DNA from: an uncultured Lachnospiraceae bacterium
GTDB lineage: Bacteria > Bacillota > Clostridia > Lachnospirales > Lachnospiraceae
Assembly: GCA_949949005.1 (NCBI GenBank)
Contig: CATLHM010000017.1
Coordinates: forward strand, 1-64,000
DNA: 64,000 nt
Direction of reading: 5' to 3'
Of this stretch, positions 42,050 through 50,788 are shown one piece after another; positions within the stretch are counted from its first letter, which is position 1, and each line of letters begins with the position of its first letter. The position numbers were made by a program, and so were the translations under genes. The notes beneath the pieces were generated by a model. The model worked only from the letters and a program-made list of their open reading frames with translations. It was not told the DNA's origin and did no database searches.

Positions 42050-43426
42050 TTAAAATTTCAGATACATAAACGGATTTCCCGCGCTGACGGACTGGGAATA
42101 AACCGCCATCCAGAAAACCAATACCAGCAAAAGCATCACCAGAGGATGATCCTTGTGCCTTTTCCAGAAACGCGTCATAGCCGGAATACAAAGACTGATG
42201 CCCGCGATAAAATAAATACTGTAGTCTCTCAAATATTTAATAATATCCCTCTGGTTTACTGCAATGCCCTCTCCCCCAAACCAAGGGAAGAGCCTTCCGA
42301 AATAGATTACCAGTTGCTGCAAATCCGTCACGGCAAAAATCACCCATGTAAGGGGTATCAACACCAGTACATACACATTGCCAAGCAAAGGTATCTTCTG
42401 TAAAAGTTTGCCATACACCAGCTTTTCCAGAATAATGACCAGCCCAATCACGCTGCCCCAGACCAGATAATTGAAGCCGTTCCCGTGCCAGATTCCCGTC
42501 AGGAGCCACACCAGGGCCAGATTGAGAACCAGCCTCTTTTTGTCGCACCGGCTTCCCCCAAGAGGTATGTAGACATACTCCCGAAACCACCTTCCCAGCG
42601 TCACGTGCCACCTTCTGTAAAACTCGGAAATACTTTTTGACGCATAAGGGTCGTTAAAATTCATGATAAAGGGATAGCCCAGCATCACCATCAGCCCTGA
42701 CGCCATCAGGGAATAGCCCCAGAAATCAAAATACAACTGCAGGGAATAGCCCGCGGCCCCCAGCCACGCCAGGGGCGTGGAGATACTCTGAAAGCCGATC
42801 ATCTGCAAATCGTTCCAGAGGATTGCCAGCTTGTCCGCCAGAAGCACTTTCATGCCAAGCCCTGCCACGAAGCACTTAAGGCCGTCCTCGAAGCCTTCCA
42901 GGCTGCACCCCTTTCCGCTGCCAAAGCCGCCCTGCGCATATCCCATAATAGGCCCGGATTCCACCTGGGGAAACAGGGTAAAATAAAGCGCGGCCTGCTT
43001 CCATCCGGGTTTTTCCGGCACCTTCTGCCGGTACAAATCCATCTGATAGGAAATCATCTTAAATATGTAAAAACTCAGGCCCATGGGCAAAAGGGCGTTG
43101 TCCACGAACACCGCCAGACATTTAAAAACCCCAAGGATCCCCACATCCGCTCCCACAGCCAGCAGCAAAAAGGTTTTCCGCCTTCTGACCTGCCGCCCGT
43201 AAATACAGGGCACGTTCCCCGGCTTCCAGAGCTTCTCCCCCAGATAGTAGTTCAGGGCCGTTGCCACAACGAGCACAAGCACAAAAAGAGGCTCCCCCAG
43301 AGCATAAAAAATAAGGCTCTCCAGAAGCAGAATACTCTCTCTGTGTTTGGCTGGCGTTATAAAATATATGATGAGAAAAACCGGCAGTAGCCGGAATAAA
43401 AATTCCAATCCGGAAAAGCTGACCAT
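42050..43426 (-). CDS. MBOAT-family O-acyltransferase
   Basis: Integral membrane acyltransferase of the AlgI/DltB type, 458 aa, with about ten helices. ATG at 43426 follows AGGGGAA; longer upstream frames lack a ribosome site. Motifs: SEFYRRWHVTLGRWFREYVYIPLGGSR and the active-site His in LTGIWHGNGFNYLVWG. It passes acyl (usually acetyl) groups across the membrane to the neighbouring SGNH protein. The pair sits between spoVAD and spoVAC; whether it acts on vegetative polymer or spore coat/cortex is not known. Confidence 0.93.
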   Translation of the reverse strand: MVSFSGLEFLFRLLPVFLIIYFITPAKHRESILLLESLIFYALGEPLFVLVLVVATALNYYLGEKLWKPGNVPCIYGRQVRRRKTFLLLAVGADVGILGVFKCLAVFVDNALLPMGLSFYIFKMISYQMDLYRQKVPEKPGWKQAALYFTLFPQVESGPIMGYAQGGFGSGKGCSLEGFEDGLKCFVAGLGMKVLLADKLAILWNDLQMIGFQSISTPLAWLGAAGYSLQLYFDFWGYSLMASGLMVMLGYPFIMNFNDPYASKSISEFYRRWHVTLGRWFREYVYIPLGGSRCDKKRLVLNLALVWLLTGIWHGNGFNYLVWGSVIGLVIILEKLVYGKLLQKIPLLGNVYVLVLIPLTWVIFAVTDLQQLVIYFGRLFPWFGGEGIAVNQRDIIKYLRDYSIYFIAGISLCIPAMTRFWKRHKDHPLVMLLLVLVFWMAVYSQSVSAGNPFMYLKF

Positions 43427-43448
43427 AACGTTCCCCTGCTCTCTGCAA

Positions 43449-43474
43449 CCTGTACACACCTTGGCGTGCTTCCT
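43449..43474 (-). repeat. Dispersed leader element, copy 2
   Basis: Counterpart of the element at 13126-13154, in the leader of the MBOAT gene. The 5' half AGGAAGCACGCCAA is identical. The 3' arm differs but can still pair with the 5' arm through G-U pairs. Confidence 0.4.
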
Positions 43475-43513
43475 CTTATTGTACCATCCCTGTTTTAAAT
43501 CTACAAGAATGAC

Positions 43514-43542
43514 GCATAATTTTTTTCTTTCCACGCATACTA
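43514..43542 (+). promoter_or_regulatory. Sigma-G/F-type promoter of spoVAC
   Basis: GCATA (43514-43518, perfect GHATR), a 17-bp spacer and CATACTA (43536-43542, perfect CATWNTA). 80 bp before the spoVAC start. The best forespore promoter in the window. Confidence 0.75.
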
Positions 43543-43621
43543 TCGGAAACATCGTTACAGTTCACGGCCTAACCGGCCGTGTATAGCAAACAAATTTGCC
43601 CAAGGAGCTAAGAGCGAGAAT

Positions 43622-44101
43622 ATGAACGAACAAAAAAGTCAGGAACAACTCGACCTGGAAAAAGATTATGAAGAGTATGTAAAGAAAATAACCCCAACCC
43701 ACAACCTTTATCTGCAGATGCTAAAGGCTTTCATCACGGGCGGCATTATCTGTACCGTTGGCCAGGCGCTTCTCACCTTTGCAAAAGACAGGCTTGGCAT
43801 GGACAAGGACATGGCAGGAAGCTTCTGCTCCCTGATCCTTGTGCTGATCAGCGTCCTTCTCACAGGCTTCAACCTCTATTCTTCCATCGTCAAGTTTGGC
43901 GGCGCCGGCGCTTTGGTGCCCATTACAGGCTTTGCCAATTCCGTGGCGGCTCCCGCCGTGGAATTCAAAAAAGAAGGGCAGGTATTCGGGATCGGCTGCA
44001 AAATCTTCACCATCGCCGGGCCGGTGATTTTGTACGGCATCTTTACAAGCTGGGTGCTGGGGCTGGCTTACTGGCTCGGAAAGATGGCGGGCATTGTCTG
44101 A
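43622..44101 (+). CDS. spoVAC: Stage V sporulation protein AC
   Basis: Membrane protein (159 aa) of the SpoVA channel. In Bacillus, SpoVAC behaves as a mechanosensitive channel that releases dipicolinate during germination. Family pattern: an N-terminal soluble stretch (YEEYVKKITPTHNLY), then FITGGIICTVGQALLTF, LLTGFNLYSSIVKFGGAGALVPITGFANSVAAPAVEFKKEG and a C-terminal helix. It is the only spoVA gene on the plus strand here, separated from spoVAD by the acylation pair. AAGGAG lies 14 bp before the ATG, a long spacing. Confidence 0.94.
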   Translation: MNEQKSQEQLDLEKDYEEYVKKITPTHNLYLQMLKAFITGGIICTVGQALLTFAKDRLGMDKDMAGSFCSLILVLISVLLTGFNLYSSIVKFGGAGALVPITGFANSVAAPAVEFKKEGQVFGIGCKIFTIAGPVILYGIFTSWVLGLAYWLGKMAGIV

Positions 44102-44127
44102 CGGGGAAGGGGTTTTTGTAAATTACC

Positions 44128-46341
44128 TTATCCATTTATGGAGCGTCTGAAAAGTATCCATGTACTCAGAAAATAACAGACCAACAAGATTGCCAGAAGC
44201 CCCACTGTGGCGCCAATCTGTACCATCAAACTGGTAAATCCTATATAGGCTGAAATTTCTGCCGATATGGTCTGGACAAAATAGCCGGTCACAACAGCGG
44301 CTATAGCGACCGCAACAATAATGGGAAGCCCAAACCAGACGCCTAACTGTTTTAAGACCAGCTTTTCTATCCGCTTTTCCTCCACGCCTAATTTCCGCAG
44401 TACGCCGAAACGGTATTGGTATTGTCCTGCGTCTAAAAGCTGCTGCAGGGAAAGCACCGTAAGGCAGATCACCATCAATACCACGGCTCCGTAAAGCATA
44501 GCGGCCTGCAGGATAAAGTTATTGGCCTTTGTACTGTTGATCTGCAAGGTGCGAAAGCGTATGCCGTAGGAAGCCCCCTTTGTTGTCTGCTCCGGGTACC
44601 CCTCCATAAAGAGCTTTTCCAGTTCAAGGGCATCCTCGTAAGTGATTTTTTCTGTTGTAGTAATATAGCGGTTTCGCATCACCGGCAGCAATTTCCCGCA
44701 GACCTTGTCCGGGAATACGTAAAGCACATTGGTATAAGTATTGTAAGCCGTCTGTCCTATTGCTTCCTCATGATAAGGCTGTGGTGAAATATGCAATGTC
44801 CCCCCATCTGTCACAATATCGGTATGCTCTGCCAGAAAAGAGGTTTTTTCTTCCTTTGTCGCGACAGATTTCCATTGTGTTGTAAACTCGTTTTCTGCCA
44901 GGGAAATTTGCTCATAGCCCAACATTTCCCGTATCCTGTTATAATCGCTTAAAGAAATAGCCACAACAGGAAAATCATATTTTATCCGGTTGTGAAACTG
45001 GCCTTTTTCCGGCAGATATAGATTGAAAGTGCATTCATATGCCATATCAATCCCATGCTCTGCCAGAAATTCAGTGATGATTCCATAATCATCCTTTGGC
45101 AGATTTTCTTCCTCATACACGTTATTGTATCTCGAAAACACCTGTACATCATACATAGCGCGTACATCCAGATAACCGGACGCCCAGCTTGTCAGGACAG
45201 GAGTGGCAATGAACAAGAAAATAGCCAGCGCTAAAGTCATACAGATAACCGCCATCGTCTTGCTGGTTGTATTTAATTTGGATGTAATCTGGCCAAAAAA
45301 GAAAAGCGCTTCCTCATGGTATCTGTGTTCCGGGGATTTTTCCTTCCAGGCCACGATCCATCCACTGGCAAGATAAATGAAGCCGCAAACCAGGAAAAGT
45401 AAGTCAATCAAAACAAACTGCAGATATTGATTGAGCATTCCGCTCCCTAAGGCCAGATAATATTGATTGGTCAATGCCGCAACGCTGCCTGCCGAAAAGG
45501 CGCTCAACGAGCAGCAGGCCAGCAGTCCGGCAACCAGTGAGGAATACTCCCTTTTCCCCTTCCTCGCCAGCCATAAAACAGACCACAGCAAGGTGAGGAA
45601 CGGAAAAAGAAGATTTCCCCAGAACATCAACCGCACAGGAAGCGCAAAGCGGGGATCGTAATAGAACCAGACTTTTTGCACCCCTGTGACCAGCGCCCAG
45701 AGGCTGACCGCCTCAAAAAGTATGACTACGCCCAAAATCCAGGGGCGCTTTTTCAGACCGGGTTCGTTCTCCTTGTCTGCGGAAAGCATCTCGATCACTT
45801 TCGCTTTTTGAATTGTGCGCCTGTTCCCCATCCCCACAAGAAAGAAGCTGAACACAAAAAAGCAGATTGTCAGCAAAACGGTATCCGGGAACAAGGTCCA
45901 TACGATTTCAAAAGGCTTTCCATAAGTGGTTAGAAGCATTGCTGTCATAAACTGAGAACAAAATACGCCGAGTAAAATTCCAATCAAAATGGAAATAATC
46001 CCCATAATCAGGGTTTCCGCGAAGAAAATCCTGCCAATGGTTTTTTGTTCCATTCCCATGACCGCCTGAATTGCAAACTCTTTTTGCCTGCGCCGGAGCA
46101 TGTAATGATTGACAAACCGTATTAAAAACAAGACCAGGCATGTTACCATGCAAATGGCTGCTTTCAGCCCGTCGCCCAACAAGGTAACATCATATTCACT
46201 GCCTATGTCCGGGTTATAATAGCTGCTGGAAATGGACAGGAATGCGTAAAACAGGGTGACGCAGATCGTCATTGTGACAATATAGATTAAATAATCTTTT
46301 ACAGACCGTCTGGCGTTTCTGAAGACAAGTTTAGCATACAT
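44128..46341 (-). CDS. BceB-like ABC transporter permease (second system)
   Basis: 737-aa FtsX-family permease of a BceAB-type antimicrobial-peptide exporter. First helix at about 17-38 (DYLIYIVTMTICVTLFYAFL), the FAIQAVMGMEQKTIGRIFFAETLIMG cytoplasmic loop, a run of helices, the large extracellular domain at about 385-600, and the C-terminal FtsX block (RFGVLRKLGVEEKRIEKLVLKQLG). It overlaps the ATPase gene by 11 bp. The sensor kinase upstream is the small-loop type that cannot sense ligand alone and relies on such a permease. Confidence 0.92.
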   Translation of the reverse strand: MYAKLVFRNARRSVKDYLIYIVTMTICVTLFYAFLSISSSYYNPDIGSEYDVTLLGDGLKAAICMVTCLVLFLIRFVNHYMLRRRQKEFAIQAVMGMEQKTIGRIFFAETLIMGIISILIGILLGVFCSQFMTAMLLTTYGKPFEIVWTLFPDTVLLTICFFVFSFFLVGMGNRRTIQKAKVIEMLSADKENEPGLKKRPWILGVVILFEAVSLWALVTGVQKVWFYYDPRFALPVRLMFWGNLLFPFLTLLWSVLWLARKGKREYSSLVAGLLACCSLSAFSAGSVAALTNQYYLALGSGMLNQYLQFVLIDLLFLVCGFIYLASGWIVAWKEKSPEHRYHEEALFFFGQITSKLNTTSKTMAVICMTLALAIFLFIATPVLTSWASGYLDVRAMYDVQVFSRYNNVYEEENLPKDDYGIITEFLAEHGIDMAYECTFNLYLPEKGQFHNRIKYDFPVVAISLSDYNRIREMLGYEQISLAENEFTTQWKSVATKEEKTSFLAEHTDIVTDGGTLHISPQPYHEEAIGQTAYNTYTNVLYVFPDKVCGKLLPVMRNRYITTTEKITYEDALELEKLFMEGYPEQTTKGASYGIRFRTLQINSTKANNFILQAAMLYGAVVLMVICLTVLSLQQLLDAGQYQYRFGVLRKLGVEEKRIEKLVLKQLGVWFGLPIIVAVAIAAVVTGYFVQTISAEISAYIGFTSLMVQIGATVGLLAILLVCYFLSTWILFRRSING

Positions 46342-47098
46342 GGCTCTCTCCCCCTCCCATCATGGTAAGGACATTTAGAATCTTGTGAAAAAAATCACTC
46401 CTCCTGTCATTGTCCCTGCGCAATTCCATAAATATTTCCCCGTCTTTCAAAAAGAGGATGCGGCTGGCATAGCTGGCGGTAAATGCGTCATGCGTTACCA
46501 TGAGAATGGTTGCCCCAAGCTGCTCATTGATACTTTGCATGGTAGAAAGCAGCATCTGTGAGGAATGGCTGTCCAACGCGCCTGTAGGTTCATCCGCCAG
46601 CAGAAGCTTTGGATTGTTGATCATCGCCCTTGCACAGGCGCAGCGCTGTTTCTGGCCCCCAGATACCTGATAGGGATATTTATTCAAAATATCCGTGATA
46701 TTCAGCTTTTGGGCCATATCCCTGACGCGGGGTTCCACCCTCCGCGCAGGCGTTTTGCTAATTGCTAATGCCAACGCAATATTTTCCGAAATCGTCAGCG
46801 TATCTAATAAATGAAAGTCCTGAAACACAAAGCCTAAATTTTCTCTGCGAAACCGGGCCAGGGATTTGGGGGAGATTTCTGTCACATCTGTTCCCTCTAA
46901 AAAAATATGGCCTGCACTTACCCGGTCAATTGTGGATATGCAGTTGAGCAGCGTTGTCTTTCCGGAACCGGACGCCCCCATAATGCCAAGGAATTCCCCG
47001 GCCTCCACACAAAAACTGATATCTTTAATGGCTTTCGTAATATTTCCCTCATTACCATAGTATTTCTGGATATGTTCCAGCTTCAAAACCGTGTTCAT
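46331..47098 (-). CDS. BceA-like ABC transporter ATP-binding protein (second system)
   Basis: 255 aa. Walker A GASGSGKTT near residues 41-49, signature SGGQKQRCACARAM, Walker B LLLADEPTGALDS, H-loop MVTHD. Start ATG at 47098 preceded by GGAGG. The promoter region upstream (47099-47203) carries direct and inverted TTCTTACA repeats that are a likely operator for the OmpR-type regulator at 48232-48900. Confidence 0.94.
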   Translation of the reverse strand: MNTVLKLEHIQKYYGNEGNITKAIKDISFCVEAGEFLGIMGASGSGKTTLLNCISTIDRVSAGHIFLEGTDVTEISPKSLARFRRENLGFVFQDFHLLDTLTISENIALALAISKTPARRVEPRVRDMAQKLNITDILNKYPYQVSGGQKQRCACARAMINNPKLLLADEPTGALDSHSSQMLLSTMQSINEQLGATILMVTHDAFTASYASRILFLKDGEIFMELRRDNDRRSDFFHKILNVLTMMGGGESHVC

Positions 47099-47160
47099 TT
47101 GATCAACCTCCTTCGTATGTTCTTATTTTAGAGGGAGAGTTTCACTTTTTGTATCAGGTT

Positions 47161-47191
47161 TTCTTACACAGTTCTTACAAAAATGTAAGAA
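47161..47191 (-). promoter_or_regulatory. Candidate BceR-type operator of the second exporter
   Basis: TTCTTACA at 47161-47168 and 47172-47179, then a perfect inverted copy TGTAAGAA at 47184-47191 with an AAAA loop. The 11-bp phase of the direct repeats and the inverted pair fit an OmpR-class dimer site just upstream of the exporter operon. Confidence 0.5.
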
Positions 47192-47203
47192 GTGCAGAAC
47201 GTT

Positions 47204-48235
47204 TCAGCCCTGCACTCCGATCACAAAATCGTTCATCTGAAAGGAAAGTTCAACCGTCGTCCCTTTATCTTCTGAATAGACAGCCAACCCTATTCCCAGC
47301 TTATCACAGAGGCGTTTACAGAGGTACAGGCCAATTCCGGTGGCGTCTTTTCCCCATTTTCCGCTTCGCCCGGATCGTCCGTTTTGTCCGGTAAAGCCTT
47401 TTTCGAAAATACGCGGCAAATCGCCTGGGGGAATGCCTGGCCCATTATCGCTGACAGATAAAAGAATTCTGTTATTTGCGGTGACCGCAGAAAAGTGTAA
47501 CACCGGCTGCTCTGCGCGGTATTTTACCGCGTTACTGATAATCTGGTTTAAAATGAACCGCACCCATTTCTCATCCGTATATACTCTGCTTTCCATCTCA
47601 TCAATCCTAATCTGCATATTACTTTGCCGCAAAAGATATTTATTATCTGCGATTGCGCCATGCACCACCTCACACAGGTCTGTTTCACGGACAAAATAGT
47701 CCTTTTCCGTATGCTCGCTTCGGGCATAGTAAAGGGCCTGCTGTGTATATTGATTGATATTTTCCAATTCCGCCAGTATCTCTCTGGTAAAGGGGAAACG
47801 GTTATTTTCACAAAGCAGCTTCATAGCCGTAATGGGTGTCTTCACCTCATGGATCCACTGCTCAATGTATTCTTTGTATTCTTTTCGTTCCCTCTGTATC
47901 TCTCCTATTTTTTCAAGCATGGATTTCTCAGCCATCTTCATGATCTGATAAAAGACCTGCTCATCCGCTTGATCCGGTAAGGGCATAATCTCCGCTATCA
48001 AATACCGTTCCTCTAACTGCTCTGTCATACGAAGCAGCTTATTCAGACGCCTTTTTCGCACAACGTAGGTAAGCCACAGATATACCGTCAAAACAAGTAG
48101 CCAGACCATGAAAATCAGCAGGACTGCCTGCACCTGATTCCCATTTGCAAGCAAAAACAGGGCGAGAGTCCACATGCCCATAAGATTAACTAAAATAGTC
48201 AATAATCGGTTTTTCAAGTATTGCATTCCACTCAT
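47204..48235 (-). CDS. BceS-like intramembrane-sensing histidine kinase
   Basis: 343 aa. Two helices at about 13-30 and 35-58 joined by a very short loop, so no room for a ligand domain, which defines intramembrane-sensing kinases. HisKA with phospho-acceptor His in QWIHEVKTPITAM; N-box NQIISNAVKY, G1 DNGPGIP, G2 TGIGLYLCKRL. It overlaps the regulator gene by 4 bp. In characterised systems the kinase signals according to transport flux through BceAB. Confidence 0.93.
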   Translation of the reverse strand: MSGMQYLKNRLLTILVNLMGMWTLALFLLANGNQVQAVLLIFMVWLLVLTVYLWLTYVVRKRRLNKLLRMTEQLEERYLIAEIMPLPDQADEQVFYQIMKMAEKSMLEKIGEIQRERKEYKEYIEQWIHEVKTPITAMKLLCENNRFPFTREILAELENINQYTQQALYYARSEHTEKDYFVRETDLCEVVHGAIADNKYLLRQSNMQIRIDEMESRVYTDEKWVRFILNQIISNAVKYRAEQPVLHFSAVTANNRILLSVSDNGPGIPPGDLPRIFEKGFTGQNGRSGRSGKWGKDATGIGLYLCKRLCDKLGIGLAVYSEDKGTTVELSFQMNDFVIGVQG

Positions 48236-48900
48236 AACAGATACCCTTGCCTGTGTTTCGTCCTAATAAAGTCTGTGAGTCCGATTGCTGCCAATTTGTC
48301 GCGAATACGGGTAATATTTACGCTCAAGGCATTGTCATCCACATAGAGCTGGTTATCCCAAAGGAAATCTACAATGTCATTCCGGGGACAAATTTTGCCC
48401 GCGTTCCTGAAAAGATAGTAAAGAATTTTCAATTCATTTTTGGTCAATTCCGCTTTTTGTCCATTGTATTCGATCGTACTGCTTTCCAGATGCAGCGCCG
48501 CTTTCTTCCATGTGAAAACCTCTGTCTGCCCGGAAGGGTATGCCCGCTTTAACAGTGCGGCAATTTTGGCAAGCAAAATGGCGGTGTTATAAGGCTTTGT
48601 GATAAAGGCGTCTCCTCCCAGCATTATACTGCTTAATTCGTCCATGTCCGTATTGCTGCTGGTTACGAACACGATGGGAATCTCTGAAAAGGTACGTATT
48701 TGCGAACATATTTCAAAGCCATTGCTTTCCGGCAGCCTGATATCCAAAATGACCAAGTGCGGTGCAAAATCCCTGACCTGACTCACTGTCCGGGAAAAAT
48801 CTGTCACTGCCAAAGCCTCATATCCATTTCCGGCCAGAAGGGTTTGAAGCTGCGTCTGTATGGTCATATCATCTTCCACAATCAGTATTTTTTTCTTCAT
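48232..48900 (-). CDS. OmpR-family response regulator (BceR-like)
   Basis: 222 aa from the ATG at 48900, which follows AGGAGG; a longer frame to 48972 is not supported. Receiver domain: EDD pocket near residue 9, phospho-acceptor Asp in LVILDIRLPESNG, and FVTSS, TKPYN switch residues. C-terminal winged helix: LTKNELKILYYLFRNAGKIC, VNITRIRDKLAAIG, RTKHRQGYLL. It most likely activates the adjacent exporter operon through the repeats at 47161-47191. Confidence 0.94.
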   Translation of the reverse strand: MKKKILIVEDDMTIQTQLQTLLAGNGYEALAVTDFSRTVSQVRDFAPHLVILDIRLPESNGFEICSQIRTFSEIPIVFVTSSNTDMDELSSIMLGGDAFITKPYNTAILLAKIAALLKRAYPSGQTEVFTWKKAALHLESSTIEYNGQKAELTKNELKILYYLFRNAGKICPRNDIVDFLWDNQLYVDDNALSVNITRIRDKLAAIGLTDFIRTKHRQGYLL

Positions 48901-48920
48901 AAAATAACCTCCTGCGCAGT

Positions 48921-48952
48921 CAAAGACCACGCAGCAAGCTGCGGGGTCTTTG
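48921..48952. terminator. Long hairpin upstream of the response regulator
   Basis: Arms CAAAGACCACGCAG and CTGCGGGGTCTTTG, 14 bp each with one G-T position and a 4-nt loop. No long T-run follows on the minus strand, so it may be a leader structure rather than a simple terminator. Confidence 0.45.
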
Positions 48953-49017
48953 GCCCTCGCGGCATTCGCCAAATGTCTGCTTCGCGGCCGCTTGGCTCAT
49001 TGCTCGCGGGAATAAAG

Positions 49018-49037
49018 AAGGGGCATAACTGCCCCTT
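49018..49037 (-). terminator. Terminator of the DUF6062 gene
   Basis: On the minus strand AAGGGGCA, loop GTTA, TGCCCCTT, followed by CTTTATT. The stem begins within the TAA stop codon of the gene. Confidence 0.75.
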
Positions 49038-49797
49038 ACTTGTTCATCTTATATACCGGATCCGCAGGATAGCCTCCCTTAAGCTTCTGCATCCCCCTCT
49101 CCACGGCGTCCTTTGAATTTTTCCAGTCCGCATCCTTGTTGAGATAGTCAAATTTTTCCACAAGCCAGGAAACATCCTCCTGAAGCCGATCCATATTTTT
49201 CTCCATCAGTGCAAACATGGCGGGATAGAATTCCTGCTTTTCCTTATCATTTAGTTTCTTGTCGGAGTACTCGCACAAATCGCCGAAATGATGAAGACAA
49301 AATCCCTTACTCTCAGCAATCTTCTTTTTAAATGCCTCATCCTTTTTGTACATATGGAAAAAGGTGTCCAGATACCTCTCATAGGTGTCCGCAAAACGGT
49401 TGCAGATATAGCAGGACTTCTCCTTCTCCTGCACCCAGATGCCGATGGGATTTTCCCTCTCCGTATTCTTTTTGAATTTTCCCATCAACGTGGATTTGGG
49501 TGGGGTGAACTTCGCAAACTGATCCTTCATCTCCCGGATGGTCTGCTTGTAATGGGTTTTCAGAATCCAGCCGTTTCCCAGAGTATTTCCGTAGTCAAAC
49601 ATCTTCTTAAAATGCTGCCTGCAAAAACCCGCCTTGTCCGTGGCTTCCCGCACGTCGCTCTCCATGTAGGAGGAACCTGAGCCCAGCACAAAATCCATGA
49701 GATCCTGTTCCACTTCCCGTTCTATAAAGCAAAAGGGACATTCATCCCCTGCGTTCACCGCGTCGTTTAATGGTATCGTATAAAGTGTTTCCTTCAT
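49036..49797 (-). CDS. DUF6062 family protein with paired Cys/His motifs
   Basis: 253 aa, soluble, no signal peptide. I recognise the DUF6062 pattern but know no function. Two similar halves are visible: CPFC (about residue 20) with CRQHFKKM, and CYIC (about 130) with CLHHFGDL, so C-x2-C plus C-x2/3-H-F occurs twice. This suggests an internally duplicated metal-binding protein. The gene is followed by its own terminator and precedes the BceRS-type regulator genes, but there is no sign they are co-transcribed. Confidence 0.82.
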   Translation of the reverse strand: MKETLYTIPLNDAVNAGDECPFCFIEREVEQDLMDFVLGSGSSYMESDVREATDKAGFCRQHFKKMFDYGNTLGNGWILKTHYKQTIREMKDQFAKFTPPKSTLMGKFKKNTERENPIGIWVQEKEKSCYICNRFADTYERYLDTFFHMYKKDEAFKKKIAESKGFCLHHFGDLCEYSDKKLNDKEKQEFYPAMFALMEKNMDRLQEDVSWLVEKFDYLNKDADWKNSKDAVERGMQKLKGGYPADPVYKMNK

Positions 49798-49920
49798 GGC
49801 CTTGCCTCTCCCTTCCCAATATGATGTTCTTTTATATGCCCTTCTTTTATGTATAGTGAACGATAAATTTTTTGTCGTTTACTATAAAATCCTTTTCTGT
49901 CATCTCCGGCTCTGATACCG

Positions 49921-50529
49921 TCAGCCGTTTTTATAGCTCAATTTTTTCATCATGGCCAGATACCTTTTCACTTCCTCATAGTAACTATCCGGCTGGAAGG
50001 AATCGTTTCGAAACTGCTCCTCCAAAATCCCCTCCATGGTAAATTGCAGCACCTTCCCCACCATCTCCACGTCCATGTCCTTTTTAAATCTGGCAAGATC
50101 TGCCCTTCCCACAATCTCCTGATATCTGCCGGGCAATATGCCCCGCTTATCCTCCGTTTCCAGCAGGACTTCCCCCACATCCTCTTCCCGGCTCTTATTC
50201 AAAAACCGCAGCATATGGGGATAGTTTTTCATGGCCTTAAGCTGGGCCTGTTTCACCTGTAAAAGAAGCTCGAAATAGTCCGTCTCCTTGGCCGAAACCC
50301 CGGTGGAGAGCTCCAGCATAAGATATCTGACACTGTAGTCATAAATAAAGACATACAGTCCCAGCTTGCTGATAAAATAGTGGAACAAAAGTCCTTTGCT
50401 GATTCCTGCTTCCTTCACAATCTCGTCCGTACTGGCATGGGCATAACCGCTGGCCGCAAATACCTTCAGAGCCCCATTTATCATTCTGTCCTGTTTTTCC
50501 TTTTTCAGATCAAAAAATTTCTCATTCAT
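49921..50529 (-). CDS. TetR/AcrR-family transcriptional regulator
   Basis: 202 aa. The N-terminal helix-turn-helix is at about 12-55 (RMINGALKVFAASGYAHASTDEIVKEAGISKGLLFHYF is interrupted only by normal family variation). A C-terminal ligand domain follows with no family-specific clue. ATG at 50529 after GGGGAGGGG. No efflux or metabolic gene is adjacent in the same direction; the divergent neighbour is the acidic membrane protein at 50789. The intergenic region includes GACTTTATGAGTC near 50583, a possible operator. Confidence 0.9.
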   Translation of the reverse strand: MNEKFFDLKKEKQDRMINGALKVFAASGYAHASTDEIVKEAGISKGLLFHYFISKLGLYVFIYDYSVRYLMLELSTGVSAKETDYFELLLQVKQAQLKAMKNYPHMLRFLNKSREEDVGEVLLETEDKRGILPGRYQEIVGRADLARFKKDMDVEMVGKVLQFTMEGILEEQFRNDSFQPDSYYEEVKRYLAMMKKLSYKNG

Positions 50530-50788
50530 GGAACCCCTCCCCGTTCTGTTTTGCAGTGCCGCTTCCCCATCCCTGAATGTTGACTTTATGAGTCGAAATT
50601 AAATATAGCATATTTATTTTGCCTCTTCAATGTCTGCGGGGAAACTAGTAGCAAACTTTTTTTGGCCCACCACATCTTGTATTGCTATTTTCAGAATTTA
50701 TAGATTTTTTATACATATTCTCTTTTCAATTTCACAAAATAGTATTAAGATAGTACTTATATGATGAATAACCGAAAGGAGCATTTCT

